64,000 nt of DNA, taken from Sphingobacteriaceae bacterium (GTDB lineage Bacteria > Bacteroidota > Bacteroidia > B-17B0 > Aurantibacillaceae). The first letter of the stretch is position 1; every line of letters starts with the position of its first letter. The notes under the pieces are model-generated. The model saw only the letters and a program-made list of their open reading frames with translations, ran no database searches and was not told the origin of the DNA. Position numbers and translations under genes: made by a program. Below are positions 49,490 through 57,929 of this stretch, in pieces. The stretch spans positions 62,001-126,000 of the forward strand of contig JADJMM010000009.1 in NCBI GenBank assembly GCA_016709575.1, in the 5' to 3' direction.

Positions 49490-50491
49490 ATGCAAACTAA
49501 GAAAATAGATTTAGCCCTGCAAGGTGGCGGCGCACACGGCGCGTATTCGTGGGGAGTGATTGATCGTTTATTGGATGACGAGCGTATTGAAATTGAAGGC
49601 GTTTGTGGCACGAGTGCCGGAGCCATGAATGGTGTTTGTACTATTTATGGTTTAAATAAAGGCGGTAAAAATATGGCCAAGCACATGCTGGTTAAATTTT
49701 GGCATAAAATATCTGAAGCTGGAAAATTATCTATGCTTCAACCCTCATGGATGGATAAAATGATGAGTCCGGGTAATATGGATTTTTCGCCAACCTATAA
49801 ATTATTTAGCATGGCAGCGGAAAATTTTTCACCGGCGCAAATGAATCCATTAGGATTAAACCCCCTCGAAAAAATATTAACCGACCTAATTGATTTTGAT
49901 GAACTTCATAAAATGAGTCCGCCAAAATTATTTGTTTGCGCAACAAATGTTCGTACCTGTGAGGCAAAAATATTTGGTTTCAGAGAAATCACTGCAAAAG
50001 CTATTATGGCTTCGGCGTGTTTACCATACATGTATAAAGCCGTTGAAATTGATGGTGAATTTTATTGGGACGGCGGTTATATGGGAAACCCCCCGCTAGA
50101 ACCATTGATTGAACACACTCAAGATACAGATGATATTTTGTTAGTGCAGATAAATCCTATCCGCACAAAAACAGTTCCAACAAACATTGAAGAAATTAAA
50201 GACAGAGTAAATGAAATCAGTTTTAACTCAGCCTTGATGCACGAACTAAAACATTTACAATTTAAGCAAGACTTAATTGCAAAAGGCGTAAAGTTAGGCG
50301 AGAAAATACCGAAAGTAAATATTCACAACATTAGTGCTGATCATGATTTAGGAGAGTTAAATTTATCGAGTAAACTCAACACCTCATGGGATTTTTTAAT
50401 GCACATGAAAGAATTAGGATACAAAGCTTGTGATGCTTGGATCAAAGCCAACTACGATAAAATAGGAAAAGAATCTACATTTAAAATATAG
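49490..50491 (+). CDS. patatin-like phospholipase
   Basis: 333 residues. Oxyanion loop LALQGGGAHGAYSWGV, nucleophile GTSAGAMNG, and the catalytic Asp in YWDGGYMGNPPLEPLI complete the Ser-Asp dyad. The C-terminal helical part (LMHELKHLQFKQDLIAKG) is as usual for bacterial patatins. Probably a lipid acyl hydrolase; no signal peptide, so cytoplasmic or delivered otherwise. Confidence 0.9.
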   Translation: MQTKKIDLALQGGGAHGAYSWGVIDRLLDDERIEIEGVCGTSAGAMNGVCTIYGLNKGGKNMAKHMLVKFWHKISEAGKLSMLQPSWMDKMMSPGNMDFSPTYKLFSMAAENFSPAQMNPLGLNPLEKILTDLIDFDELHKMSPPKLFVCATNVRTCEAKIFGFREITAKAIMASACLPYMYKAVEIDGEFYWDGGYMGNPPLEPLIEHTQDTDDILLVQINPIRTKTVPTNIEEIKDRVNEISFNSALMHELKHLQFKQDLIAKGVKLGEKIPKVNIHNISADHDLGELNLSSKLNTSWDFLMHMKELGYKACDAWIKANYDKIGKESTFKI

Positions 50492-50499
50492 CCTTTTTT

Positions 50500-50538
50500 C
50501 CCTCTCCTTACAGGAGAGGGGGGACCACGCTTGCGTGG
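50500..50538. repeat. double-hairpin intergenic repeat
   Basis: CCCTCTCC/GGAGAGGG (50500-50507/50513-50520) followed by CCACGC/GCGTGG (50525-50530/50533-50538), then GGGTGAGGT. This resembles a common REP-like element. Located between patatin and M3 peptidase genes, where it could also reduce read-through. Confidence 0.55.
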
Positions 50539-50568
50539 TGGGTGAGGTTAAACAAACAAAACTAATTT

Positions 50569-52259
50569 ATGCAACGCAATTACATACCACAAGATTTTAA
50601 AATAACGGTTTGGGAAAAACTCCAACCGTTTTTTTCTGACTTAGAAAAAAGAAATATCGCTTCTGTAAATGATTTGGAGAAGTGGCTAAAAGATTATAAC
50701 GAACTCGGCGCAGTAGTGAGTGAAGATATGGCCTGGCGTTATATTAAAATGACTTGTGATACAGCTAACGAAGAAATCAGAAACAGCTTCAATGATTTCA
50801 TTACTAATATTGAACCAAATATTTCTCCGATTTCAAATTCATTAAACAAGAAATTAGTTTCAGCTCCGCAATCCAACGAGTTGAATAAGGAAAAATATTT
50901 TGTCTATTTACGTGGTGTTAAAAAAGTATTGAATTATTCCGAGAAGAAAACATTCCGTTGTTTACTGAACTACAAACCAAAGAACAAAAGTTCGGAGAAA
51001 TTTCAGGCGCACAAAGTATAGAACACAATGGCGAGAAAATGACTTTGCAGAAAGCGGCCGTGTTTTTGAAAGACCAAAACCGTGCATTACGTGAAGAAGT
51101 CTATCATAAAATCCAAAATCGTCGCGCACAAGATGAAGAGGCTTTAAATAATTTGTATTCTGAATTAATCACACTTCGACATAAGGTAGCATTAAATACG
51201 GGCTTTAAAAACTTCCGCGATTATAAACATCAATCATTAGGACGATTTGATTATAGTGTACAGGATTGTTTGAATTTTCATGATGCTGTACAAAAACATG
51301 TTGTGCCTTTAGTGACAGAGCAAGAAAAAATCCGCAAAGCAAAATTGAAACTGAATGATTATCGTCCGTGGGATAAAGAAGTGGATGTAGAAGGCAAAGC
51401 TCCATTAAAACCATTTGACGGAGCGCGCGATTTGATTACTAAAACAGAAAAATGTTTCGACAGCATTGATACATATTTTGGAGATTGTATCCGCACCATG
51501 GATAAAATGGGACGGTTAGATTTAGATTCCCGTTTAGGAAAAGCGCCCGGTGGTTATCAATATCCATTGTACGAAACAGAGATTCCTTTTATTTTTATGA
51601 ATGCGGTTGGTTTGCATCGTGATATGGTGACGATGGTTCACGAAGGCGGACATGCGATTCATTCCTTCTTAGATATTCCGTTAGACTTAGTAGATTTTAA
51701 ATCGCCACCAAGTGAAGTTGCTGAATTAGCAAGTATGAGTATGGAATTAATTTCAATGGAACATTGGGATTCGTTTTTTGAAAATGCAGAAGATTTAAAG
51801 CGTGCTAAACGTCAGCAATTGGAAAGTGTACTAGATGCCTTACCTTGGATTGCAGCTGTAGATAAATTTCAGCATTGGATTTATGAAAACCCTACACACA
51901 GTGTTGCCGAACGTTATGCTACTTGGGAACAACTCATGAAAGATTTTGGAAGTGGTGTTGTCAATTTTGCCGGACTCGAAGCGAACGTGAAAAGAAGATG
52001 GCAGGTACAATTACATTTATTTGAAGTGCCTTTCTATTATATTGAATATGGCTTCGCGCAATTGGGAGCAATAGCTGTTTGGCGTAATTACAAACAAAAT
52101 CCTAAAAAAGCCATTGAACAATACAAAACAGCATTAGCTTTAGGCTACACAAAACCAATCCCTGAAATTTACAAAGCCGCCGGAATAGAATTTAATTTTT
52201 CTCCTGAGTACGTAAAAGAGTTGGCAATGTTTGTGAAGGGGGAGTATGATAAGTTGTGA
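50569..52259 (+). CDS. M3 family oligoendopeptidase, one frameshift
   Basis: Zinc metallopeptidase of about 563 residues, PepF-like. Zinc motif HEGGHAIHSFLD with the downstream Glu in SEVAELASMSMELIS; the C-terminal EYGFAQLGAIAVWRNYKQ is typical. Only one break: TT at 50929-50930 needs one more T to give KVFELFREENIPLFTELQTK. Before it the frame is MQRNYIPQDFKITVWEKLQ. Cytoplasmic peptide degradation is expected. Confidence 0.9.
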
Positions 52260-52399
52260 TTTAATGTATTGCAGCTAACTGTAGGGTGGTAGTGAACCGC
52301 AAAACTGTCGGCTGTGTAAACTTAATTTAGAGACACGAAAAGAGTTTAGTTTGTGAGTCCGCAGCCTTGCAATGCTTAGGCGCTGTTAGTGGGTCGTTG

Positions 52400-52825
52400 T
52401 TACCTACAGCGTTCCCACGACCATTTATCCCTCCAATGCGTTAGGTCTAAACTGAACTCAAGTCCGGTGATGCCAAGTTTTACCTTTACTTTTTTAAAGT
52501 CGTCAAAGGTATAAGGTCCTAGAACAATTTCTTTAGAATTGGTACGCAAAGTGTCCTTAGATTTGTCTACTATCCAATATTTATTTGCTTCACTCTGAAT
52601 AATAATAAATTTATCGTTGGAGCCAATTTGCGCAACACTGTCAACTCGATACGCACCACCGCTGTCACCTTCTTTGTCCCCCATTAAAAGAGCCATAGCC
52701 CTGTCGGTTTCATAAACATTATATTTACCGTCACGCCAGCAAGTTCGTGCACCCATGTCACCCCAGCCAACGCAACTTGTCAGAGTCAAATAAAGTGTCA
52801 ATATAAAAACAAATATCTTTGTCAT
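52400..52825 (-). CDS. small lipoprotein of unknown function
   Basis: 141 residues. Lipobox in LTLYLTLTSCVGWGD. The body (VAQIGSNDKFIIIQSEANKYWIVDKSKDT) resembles DUF3997-like or similar small lipoproteins, but I am not sure. It is flanked by 140 bases on one side and 80 on the other that contain no gene, with short words (CTAAC, GCTAAC, GTTAG) that recall mobile cassettes. Possibly an accessory gene. Confidence 0.65.
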   Translation of the reverse strand: MTKIFVFILTLYLTLTSCVGWGDMGARTCWRDGKYNVYETDRAMALLMGDKEGDSGGAYRVDSVAQIGSNDKFIIIQSEANKYWIVDKSKDTLRTNSKEIVLGPYTFDDFKKVKVKLGITGLEFSLDLTHWRDKWSWERCR

Positions 52826-52905
52826 TTAACAATGCACGCTAACTTGTTTATACCCGCTACTCTTTAGCGGCTATTTATATATAAATATAAAAAATACTTT
52901 TGGAT

Positions 52906-53205
52906 TTAGAGCTTAATAGATAATTGAAGGTGCCCTCCAAAACCAAGCTCAACAATTTTTTGTAAAGTTGAGATGCGCACTTCTTTAATATTGTTTTCTA
53001 TTTTAGAGATGTAGGATTTTGTTGTTCCGCATTTTTCGGCAAGCTCTTCTTGTGTTAAACCTTTTTCGAGACGAGCTTCTTGAATTAAGGCGCCAATTTT
53101 AAAAGTCTCGTAACCTTCTTCAAGTTTGTCACGTTTTTTTGTACCGCGTTTTCCGTACTGTTCTTCCTTAAATTGTTCAAGGGTTTTTGTTTTGTTCTTT
53201 TTCAT
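52906..53205 (-). CDS. higA: XRE-family antitoxin (HigA-like)
   Basis: 99 residues with an HTH_XRE domain: IGALIQEARLEKGLTQEELA, EKCGTTKSYISKIENN, and a C-terminal VRISTLQKIVELGFGGHLQLS. It overlaps the upstream toxin by 29 bases, the toxin-first order of HigBA modules. It neutralises the toxin and likely represses the shared promoter. A basic N-terminal extension (KKNKTKTLEQFKEEQYGKRG) is present. Confidence 0.85.
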   Translation of the reverse strand: MKKNKTKTLEQFKEEQYGKRGTKKRDKLEEGYETFKIGALIQEARLEKGLTQEELAEKCGTTKSYISKIENNIKEVRISTLQKIVELGFGGHLQLSIKL

Positions 53206-53545
53206 TGTAATATTCTTCTTTAATTCTTAACGCTCTTTCAATTTCCTTTCTTGGAGTTTTTTGCGTCTTCTTTTGAAAACCATTTGCTAAAACAACTAAT
53301 TGCCCATGGTCGAAAAAACAAAAAATCCTAAAAATGTCACTTCCTGTTTGAATCCTTATTTCGTACAGACCATTTGTGTTTTCAAGATGTTTTAAATAGG
53401 TGTCCGGAACCCTTTGCAACTCTTCAATCAAATCAAAGGTCCAAATGATTTTATCCTTTACCTTTTGTCTTTGCTTAGTATAAAAATGTTCAAAGTAGTC
53501 TTTGTAAAAAACAACGGACCTAAGTTTTTGTTTCTTGTTATCCAT
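53177..53545 (-). CDS. higB: RelE/HigB-family toxin
   Basis: About 122 residues from the ATG at 53545. The family pattern includes YLKHLENTNGLYEIRIQTGS, IFRIFCFFDHGQLVVLANGF and QKKTQKTPRKEIERALRIKE. Such toxins cleave mRNA on the ribosome. A TTG at 53560 would add five residues but falls inside the promoter. Toxin-first order with HigA downstream. Confidence 0.85.
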   Translation of the reverse strand: MDNKKQKLRSVVFYKDYFEHFYTKQRQKVKDKIIWTFDLIEELQRVPDTYLKHLENTNGLYEIRIQTGSDIFRIFCFFDHGQLVVLANGFQKKTQKTPRKEIERALRIKEEYYNEKEQNKNP

Positions 53546-53546
53546 A

Positions 53547-53580
53547 CAAATATAAAGCAAGTTGCCCTAAAGTGCAACTT
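53547..53580 (-). promoter_or_regulatory. higBA promoter with overlapping operator dyad
   Basis: On the minus strand: TTG (53577-53575), 20-base spacer, TATATTTG (53554-53547), an exact Bacteroidota promoter. The dyad AAGTTGC (53559-53565)/GCAACTT (53574-53580) covers the -33 and spacer, a good place for HigA autorepression. The -7 box ends one base before the ATG, so the mRNA would be leaderless. Confidence 0.65.
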
Positions 53581-53690
53581 TTTAATAAATAATTAGTTAA
53601 AATTGTACCCGATAATAAAGGGATAGCCGAATGGAGCCGCCCGACCCGCAAAATAGAACTCAAAGTTATGTTGGAACCTAAGAATTGATG

Positions 53691-53705
53691 GCTACAAATT
53701 GTAGC
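53691..53705. repeat. palindrome GCTACAAATTGTAGC
   Basis: Odd palindrome (GCTACAA-A-TTGTAGC) in the 229-base gap between higBA and the phosphatase gene. It differs by one base from the core at 37523-37537. No gene is seen in this gap. Confidence 0.45.
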
Positions 53706-53709
53706 ATTT

Positions 53710-53728
53710 TTGGAACTTGATGTTCCAA
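53710..53728. repeat. inverted repeat TTGGAAC/GTTCCAA
   Basis: Perfect 7-bp arms with a 5-base loop (ttgat), four bases after the previous palindrome. It follows the phosphatase gene on its downstream side and lacks a T run in that direction, so it is not a clear terminator. Confidence 0.45.
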
Positions 53729-53774
53729 TTTGGTACTTCAAGATTATAAATCATTGATGTTAAGAGAAAACGGA

Positions 53775-55145
53775 TTACAACTTAATGCCGATAATACAAA
53801 CATCATCAACCTGCTCAATATTACCTTTCCAATCGGTGAAGGTATTGTCAAGCACATCGCGTTGTTCGGTCATGGTTAAGTTTTTGTTTCTGAGAATTAA
53901 ATCAGCTAGCTGTTTGTATTTGAATTTTTTTCCTTTTGGTCCACCAAATTGATCGGCATAACCGTCGGTAAACAAGTACACTAAAGTTCCTTTTGCTAAA
54001 TTTAATACGTGAGTAGTAAATAGAGAATATTTTTCGCTCTTACCAACCGGTTGTTTGTTGGCGGTAATTTCTTTTAATTCATTGTCGTTATTAATATACC
54101 ATAACGGGTTGTTGGCGCCCGCCCATGCAACTTCTCTGGTTTTTGTATTGATAACGCAAAGAGAAATATCCATACCATCTTTAATATCGGTGTGACCTTT
54201 CTTAAAAGTATCAACCACCATTTCGGTAACCTTATCTAAAATCTCTCCTGGTCTTTTTAATTCTAATTCTGACACGGCTTTGTTCAGCGCATTACTACAA
54301 ACTAAACTTACCATCGCGCCCGGTACACCATGCCCGGTACAATCGGCAGCAGCCACAAAAAAATAATCGTCTTTTTGTTCTGCAAAATAAAAGTCGCCCG
54401 CTACAATGTCTTTAGGTTTGTATAAAATAAAACTATCTACGGCATTATAAATATCTTCTTCCGGTGGAAGAATGGCCTGTTGTAATCTTTTCGCATAAGT
54501 AATGCTGTCGATGATCTCGGTATTTTTCTGACTAATCTCTTTATTTTTTTCTTCTAGCTCTCCTTCATACTCTTCTGAATCAGCTCTGAAATATTGCACA
54601 ATAAAAAAGATAACGCCAAACACAGTTAATACCGAAAACACAGAATAGATCCATTGCAATGTATCAGGCAATAAAACTAAAGGCTCAAATGTATTTTGAT
54701 AAAGTGTAATTAAAAAGAAGGACACAACATTTAAACCAAATATTAAATAGATAGTTTTTTTGTTTTTGAATAATATTAAAGGCAAGGTAGCTGAAGTAAG
54801 AATTAAATATTTATCGCCCAACTCAGCGCTATTATGAATACAAACGCCAATTAAAAAGATTAAAGGAATGATGGCGAAGTAATAACGTGTAAATTTTAAT
54901 TTTCCGAGATGGTTTAAATAAGGCGGTAGCCCGAAGGCGAATAGAAAAGGAATTGTAAAATATAATACATGTTGTAAATTGAATAAGGGTGCACTAACCG
55001 AAAAAGCAATCATGGCGAGCACATTTAAAACACTCATTTTATTAATGAACAAGACACTCTTGCGGTCGTGAGGTGAGTCTGCTAACCGTAAACCGGAAAC
55101 GGTGATTTTTTTCCAGACGTAATAAATGTAGTTTATTAGGCTCAT
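53775..55145 (-). CDS. membrane-bound SpoIIE/PP2C-type serine phosphatase
   Basis: 456 residues. About six N-terminal membrane segments (VLNVLAMIAFSVSAPLF; LQWIYSVFSVLTVFGVIFFI), a coiled coil (EYEGELEEKNKEISQKNTE), and a SpoIIE domain: YAKRLQQAILPPEED, LYKPKDIVAGDFYF, AADCTGHGVPGAMVSLV, and TLVYLFTDGYADQFGG. Asp residues for metal binding are in place. Such proteins usually act on anti-anti-sigma-type partners; none is nearby. Confidence 0.88.
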   Translation of the reverse strand: MSLINYIYYVWKKITVSGLRLADSPHDRKSVLFINKMSVLNVLAMIAFSVSAPLFNLQHVLYFTIPFLFAFGLPPYLNHLGKLKFTRYYFAIIPLIFLIGVCIHNSAELGDKYLILTSATLPLILFKNKKTIYLIFGLNVVSFFLITLYQNTFEPLVLLPDTLQWIYSVFSVLTVFGVIFFIVQYFRADSEEYEGELEEKNKEISQKNTEIIDSITYAKRLQQAILPPEEDIYNAVDSFILYKPKDIVAGDFYFAEQKDDYFFVAAADCTGHGVPGAMVSLVCSNALNKAVSELELKRPGEILDKVTEMVVDTFKKGHTDIKDGMDISLCVINTKTREVAWAGANNPLWYINNDNELKEITANKQPVGKSEKYSLFTTHVLNLAKGTLVYLFTDGYADQFGGPKGKKFKYKQLADLILRNKNLTMTEQRDVLDNTFTDWKGNIEQVDDVCIIGIKL

Positions 55146-55267
55146 TTTTACCGGGGTTTACTTTATGGTTATACCCGGCTAAATGTAAAGGGTTGCAATT
55201 ATTACGTTAAATAAACGCTGAAAGACTATTTTTTGGACCTAAAAGCCCTGAAACCCAGTGTTTACGG

Positions 55268-55753
55268 CTATTTGGAGGCAGGTACTTCCTGGTCGTTTTT
55301 AAACCAGATGCGCTGTGATTCTATACCATGAGCATCATAAAACACCCAAAGACTATCACGCAGATCGTTTTTAAACCAACCGATGTAACGCGGTTTTCCG
55401 TTTTCGTAATACACATTATTTGCACCGTGTCGTAAACCTTTATCATAAAAACATTCGCTCCACATAATTCCTTCGGCATAAAACGCAATCCATTGTCCGT
55501 GCCTTTTACCAAACCTAAAGAAGCCTTTATATTTTACGTTACCGTTTTCCCATTTAGTTAAATAGTCGCCTGTATAATTAGTATCTGGTGGTTCAATTAA
55601 ATATTGATTTTTTTCTTTGGCGATGGCAATGCTATCTAATCGTGCAACATTTTTTATGGAGTCTTGTTTAGCAGAAGTTTCTTTATCTGCGCCGCTATTG
55701 CAAGCTACAAAAATTAAAAACGGAATAATGTAGAAAATGTGTTTCAGTTTCAT
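55268..55753 (-). CDS. MORN-repeat (YwqK-like) lipoprotein
   Basis: 161 residues. Lipobox FLIFVACNSG. Repeats of the MORN/YwqK type: GDYLTKWENGNVKYKGFF, GKRHGQWIAFYAEGIMWSEC, GLRHGANNVYYENGKPRYIG. The family name 'antitoxin' for YwqK does not apply well; the repeats are likely a beta scaffold. Function unknown. 17 bases downstream of the polyprenyl synthase. Confidence 0.78.
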   Translation of the reverse strand: MKLKHIFYIIPFLIFVACNSGADKETSAKQDSIKNVARLDSIAIAKEKNQYLIEPPDTNYTGDYLTKWENGNVKYKGFFRFGKRHGQWIAFYAEGIMWSECFYDKGLRHGANNVYYENGKPRYIGWFKNDLRDSLWVFYDAHGIESQRIWFKNDQEVPASK

Positions 55754-55770
55754 AATACAAAATTAATAAA

Positions 55771-56748
55771 CTATTTTTTTCTTTCGATGGAATACACCAC
55801 TAATTGTTCCAGACTATTTCGTGATGGCGACTCGGGGAAGTCTTTCAATAAAGTTAAGGCTTTATTTTTATAATCCAGCATAATTTTTTCGGCGTAAGCA
55901 ATACCGCCTTTTGCAATAACAAAATCAATTACCTCTTTTACTTTATCTGAATCGGTATTGTGATTTTTAATGATATTGATGATTTTGCGCTTTTCCATCC
56001 AACTACTTTGATTGAGCGCATATATTAAAGGTAAGGTCATTTTCTTTTCTTTAATATCAATACCGGTTGGTTTTCCAATTTCTTCGCTACTACCGAAATC
56101 AAACAAATCATCTTTTATTTGAAATGCCATCCCGGTAAGAATACCAAACTCTTTAAATTTAGCAATGGTATTTTTATCATCAGTTACAGAAGCGGCGCCA
56201 CTTGCACAACACGCGGCTACTAAACTTGCAGTTTTCTGACGAATAATTTCGTAATAAATTTCTTCCGATATATCTAAGCGACGGGCTTTTTCAATTTGCA
56301 ATAATTCACCCTCACTCATTTCTTTTACAGCTGTACTTACAATTTTTAGTAAATGAAAATCATCATTATCTAAAGACAACAATAAACCTCTTGATAATAA
56401 AAAATCACCAATCAAGACAGCAATTTTGTTTTTCCAAATAGCGTTAACGCTAAAAAATCCGCGGCGTTCGTTACTATCATCCACCACATCATCATGAACT
56501 AAAGTGGCGGTGTGCAATAATTCAATTAAGGCCGCAGCACGATAAGTACTTTCGTTTATTGTTCCAACAGTTTGCGCACTTAAAAAAACAAACATCGGTC
56601 GTAGTTGTTTCCCTTTTCGTTTTACAATGTAGTTGGTGATTTTGTCTAATAAAGGCACAGAACTTTTCATTGAATCTTTAAACTTCGATTCAAAAATTTT
56701 CATGTGCTCAGCCACAGGGGCTTTAATATTTTGAGTTACGCTAGGCAA
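55771..56748 (-). CDS. polyprenyl diphosphate synthase
   Basis: Trans-prenyltransferase of 325 residues making the side chain of menaquinone. First Asp-rich motif LVHDDVVDDSNERRGF, second GMAFQIKDDLFDFGSS, and KRKGKQLRPMFVFLSA. The start is TTG at 56748; an in-frame ATG at 56703 would cut into IKAPVAEHMKIFESKF, which aligns with the family N-terminus, so TTG is preferred. Chain length cannot be fixed, perhaps C35-C40. Confidence 0.9.
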   Translation of the reverse strand: MPSVTQNIKAPVAEHMKIFESKFKDSMKSSVPLLDKITNYIVKRKGKQLRPMFVFLSAQTVGTINESTYRAAALIELLHTATLVHDDVVDDSNERRGFFSVNAIWKNKIAVLIGDFLLSRGLLLSLDNDDFHLLKIVSTAVKEMSEGELLQIEKARRLDISEEIYYEIIRQKTASLVAACCASGAASVTDDKNTIAKFKEFGILTGMAFQIKDDLFDFGSSEEIGKPTGIDIKEKKMTLPLIYALNQSSWMEKRKIINIIKNHNTDSDKVKEVIDFVIAKGGIAYAEKIMLDYKNKALTLLKDFPESPSRNSLEQLVVYSIERKK

Positions 56749-56788
56749 TTAAACGGTAAAATTAAAACTTCTGACGGGTTATCAAAAT

Positions 56789-57850
56789 CTATTTTGACTC
56801 CTGAGTAGCTAATTTGTTTTTATTGGCTAATTGTCCGCAAGCGGCATCAATATCCTTACCGCGACTGCGACGAACATTAACAATTATTTTGTTTTTTTCG
56901 AGGTGTTGTAAAAAGGCAGCCAAACGTTCGGGGGTAGTTTGTTTGTATTCGCCATCATCTATAGGATTGTATTCTATAATATTTACTTTCGATTTCACTT
57001 TTTTGCAATAATCTGCTAATTCCTGAGCGTCTTTAATGCTATCGTTAAAATCCTTAAATACGATATACTCAAACGTAACGCGGGTTCCGGTTTTCTCAGT
57101 AAAATAATTTAAAGCTTCCGCCAAATTATCTAAAGTGTTGGTTTCGTTAATCGGCATTATTTTATTCCGCTTTTCATCATTAGCAGCGTGTAAGGAAAGT
57201 GCCAAATTAAATTTCACACCATCATCACCCAACTTCATAATCATTTTTGCAACACCTGCAGTAGAAACTGTAATCCGTTGCGGACTCATACCTAAACCTT
57301 GCGGAGAAATTATTTTTTCGGTTGATTTTAAAACTTCTGCGTAATTCAACAGAGGTTCTCCCATTCCCATATAAACGATATTGGATAATGGCGCATCGTA
57401 TTTTTCTTTGGCTTGATCTCTAACTAAAACAACCTGATCAAAAATTTCGTCGGCATTTAAATTACGCATCCGTTTCATTTTTCCTGTGGCACAAAACGCA
57501 CAAGTTAAACTACAACCCACTTGCGAAGAAATGCAAGCCGTCATTCTGTCTGTTGAAGGAATCAAAACACTTTCCACCACATAATCGTCATGTAATTTCA
57601 TGGCGCATTTAATGGTTTTGTCTTTACTAATTTGTAAGTCGTGAATTTCAACGGCGTTAATCACAAAATTTTCATCTAACCAATCACGCATGGGTTTAGA
57701 TAAATTACTCATGTCCTCAAAAGTAACAGCCCGCTTTGCCCACAACCAATCGTAAATTTGTTTGGCACGAAAAGCAGGCTCGCCTTTTTGTTTTACCAAT
57801 TGGGCTAATTCCTCCAGACTAAGTTTGCGAATATCCTTTTTAACAGACAT
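56789..57850 (-). CDS. rlmN: 23S rRNA/tRNA adenine-C2 methyltransferase
   Basis: Radical SAM enzyme methylating A2503 of 23S rRNA and A37 of tRNAs. 353 residues. SSQVGCSLTCAFCATGKMKR holds the CxxxCxxC cluster motif; the second catalytic Cys is in DIDAACGQL near the C-terminus. NIVYMGMGEPLLNY, ITVSTAGV and LSLHAAND also fit. Intact frame. Confidence 0.95.
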   Translation of the reverse strand: MSVKKDIRKLSLEELAQLVKQKGEPAFRAKQIYDWLWAKRAVTFEDMSNLSKPMRDWLDENFVINAVEIHDLQISKDKTIKCAMKLHDDYVVESVLIPSTDRMTACISSQVGCSLTCAFCATGKMKRMRNLNADEIFDQVVLVRDQAKEKYDAPLSNIVYMGMGEPLLNYAEVLKSTEKIISPQGLGMSPQRITVSTAGVAKMIMKLGDDGVKFNLALSLHAANDEKRNKIMPINETNTLDNLAEALNYFTEKTGTRVTFEYIVFKDFNDSIKDAQELADYCKKVKSKVNIIEYNPIDDGEYKQTTPERLAAFLQHLEKNKIIVNVRRSRGKDIDAACGQLANKNKLATQESK

Positions 57851-57880
57851 GGTATAAAGATACGGCTTTTTGTCATGCTG

Positions 57881-57898
57881 TCCCGATAGCTATCGGGA
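57881..57898. repeat. 18-base perfect palindrome TCCCGATAGCTATCGGGA
   Basis: Complete self-complementary word in the divergent rlmN/amidohydrolase gap. This sequence is a frequent intergenic repeat in Bacteroidota genomes and is probably not a specific operator. Confidence 0.55.
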
Positions 57899-57929
57899 TT
57901 GTTTTCAGCATCTTTAGTATATTTACAGT

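Noticed and set aside
52260..52399. Integron attC site
   Set aside because: The CTAAC/GTTAG words do not fit the attC core consensus and no integrase is present.
57881..57898. Perfect 18-base palindrome as an operator
   Set aside because: This exact word is a common scattered repeat in Bacteroidota genomes, so it is kept only as a repeat.
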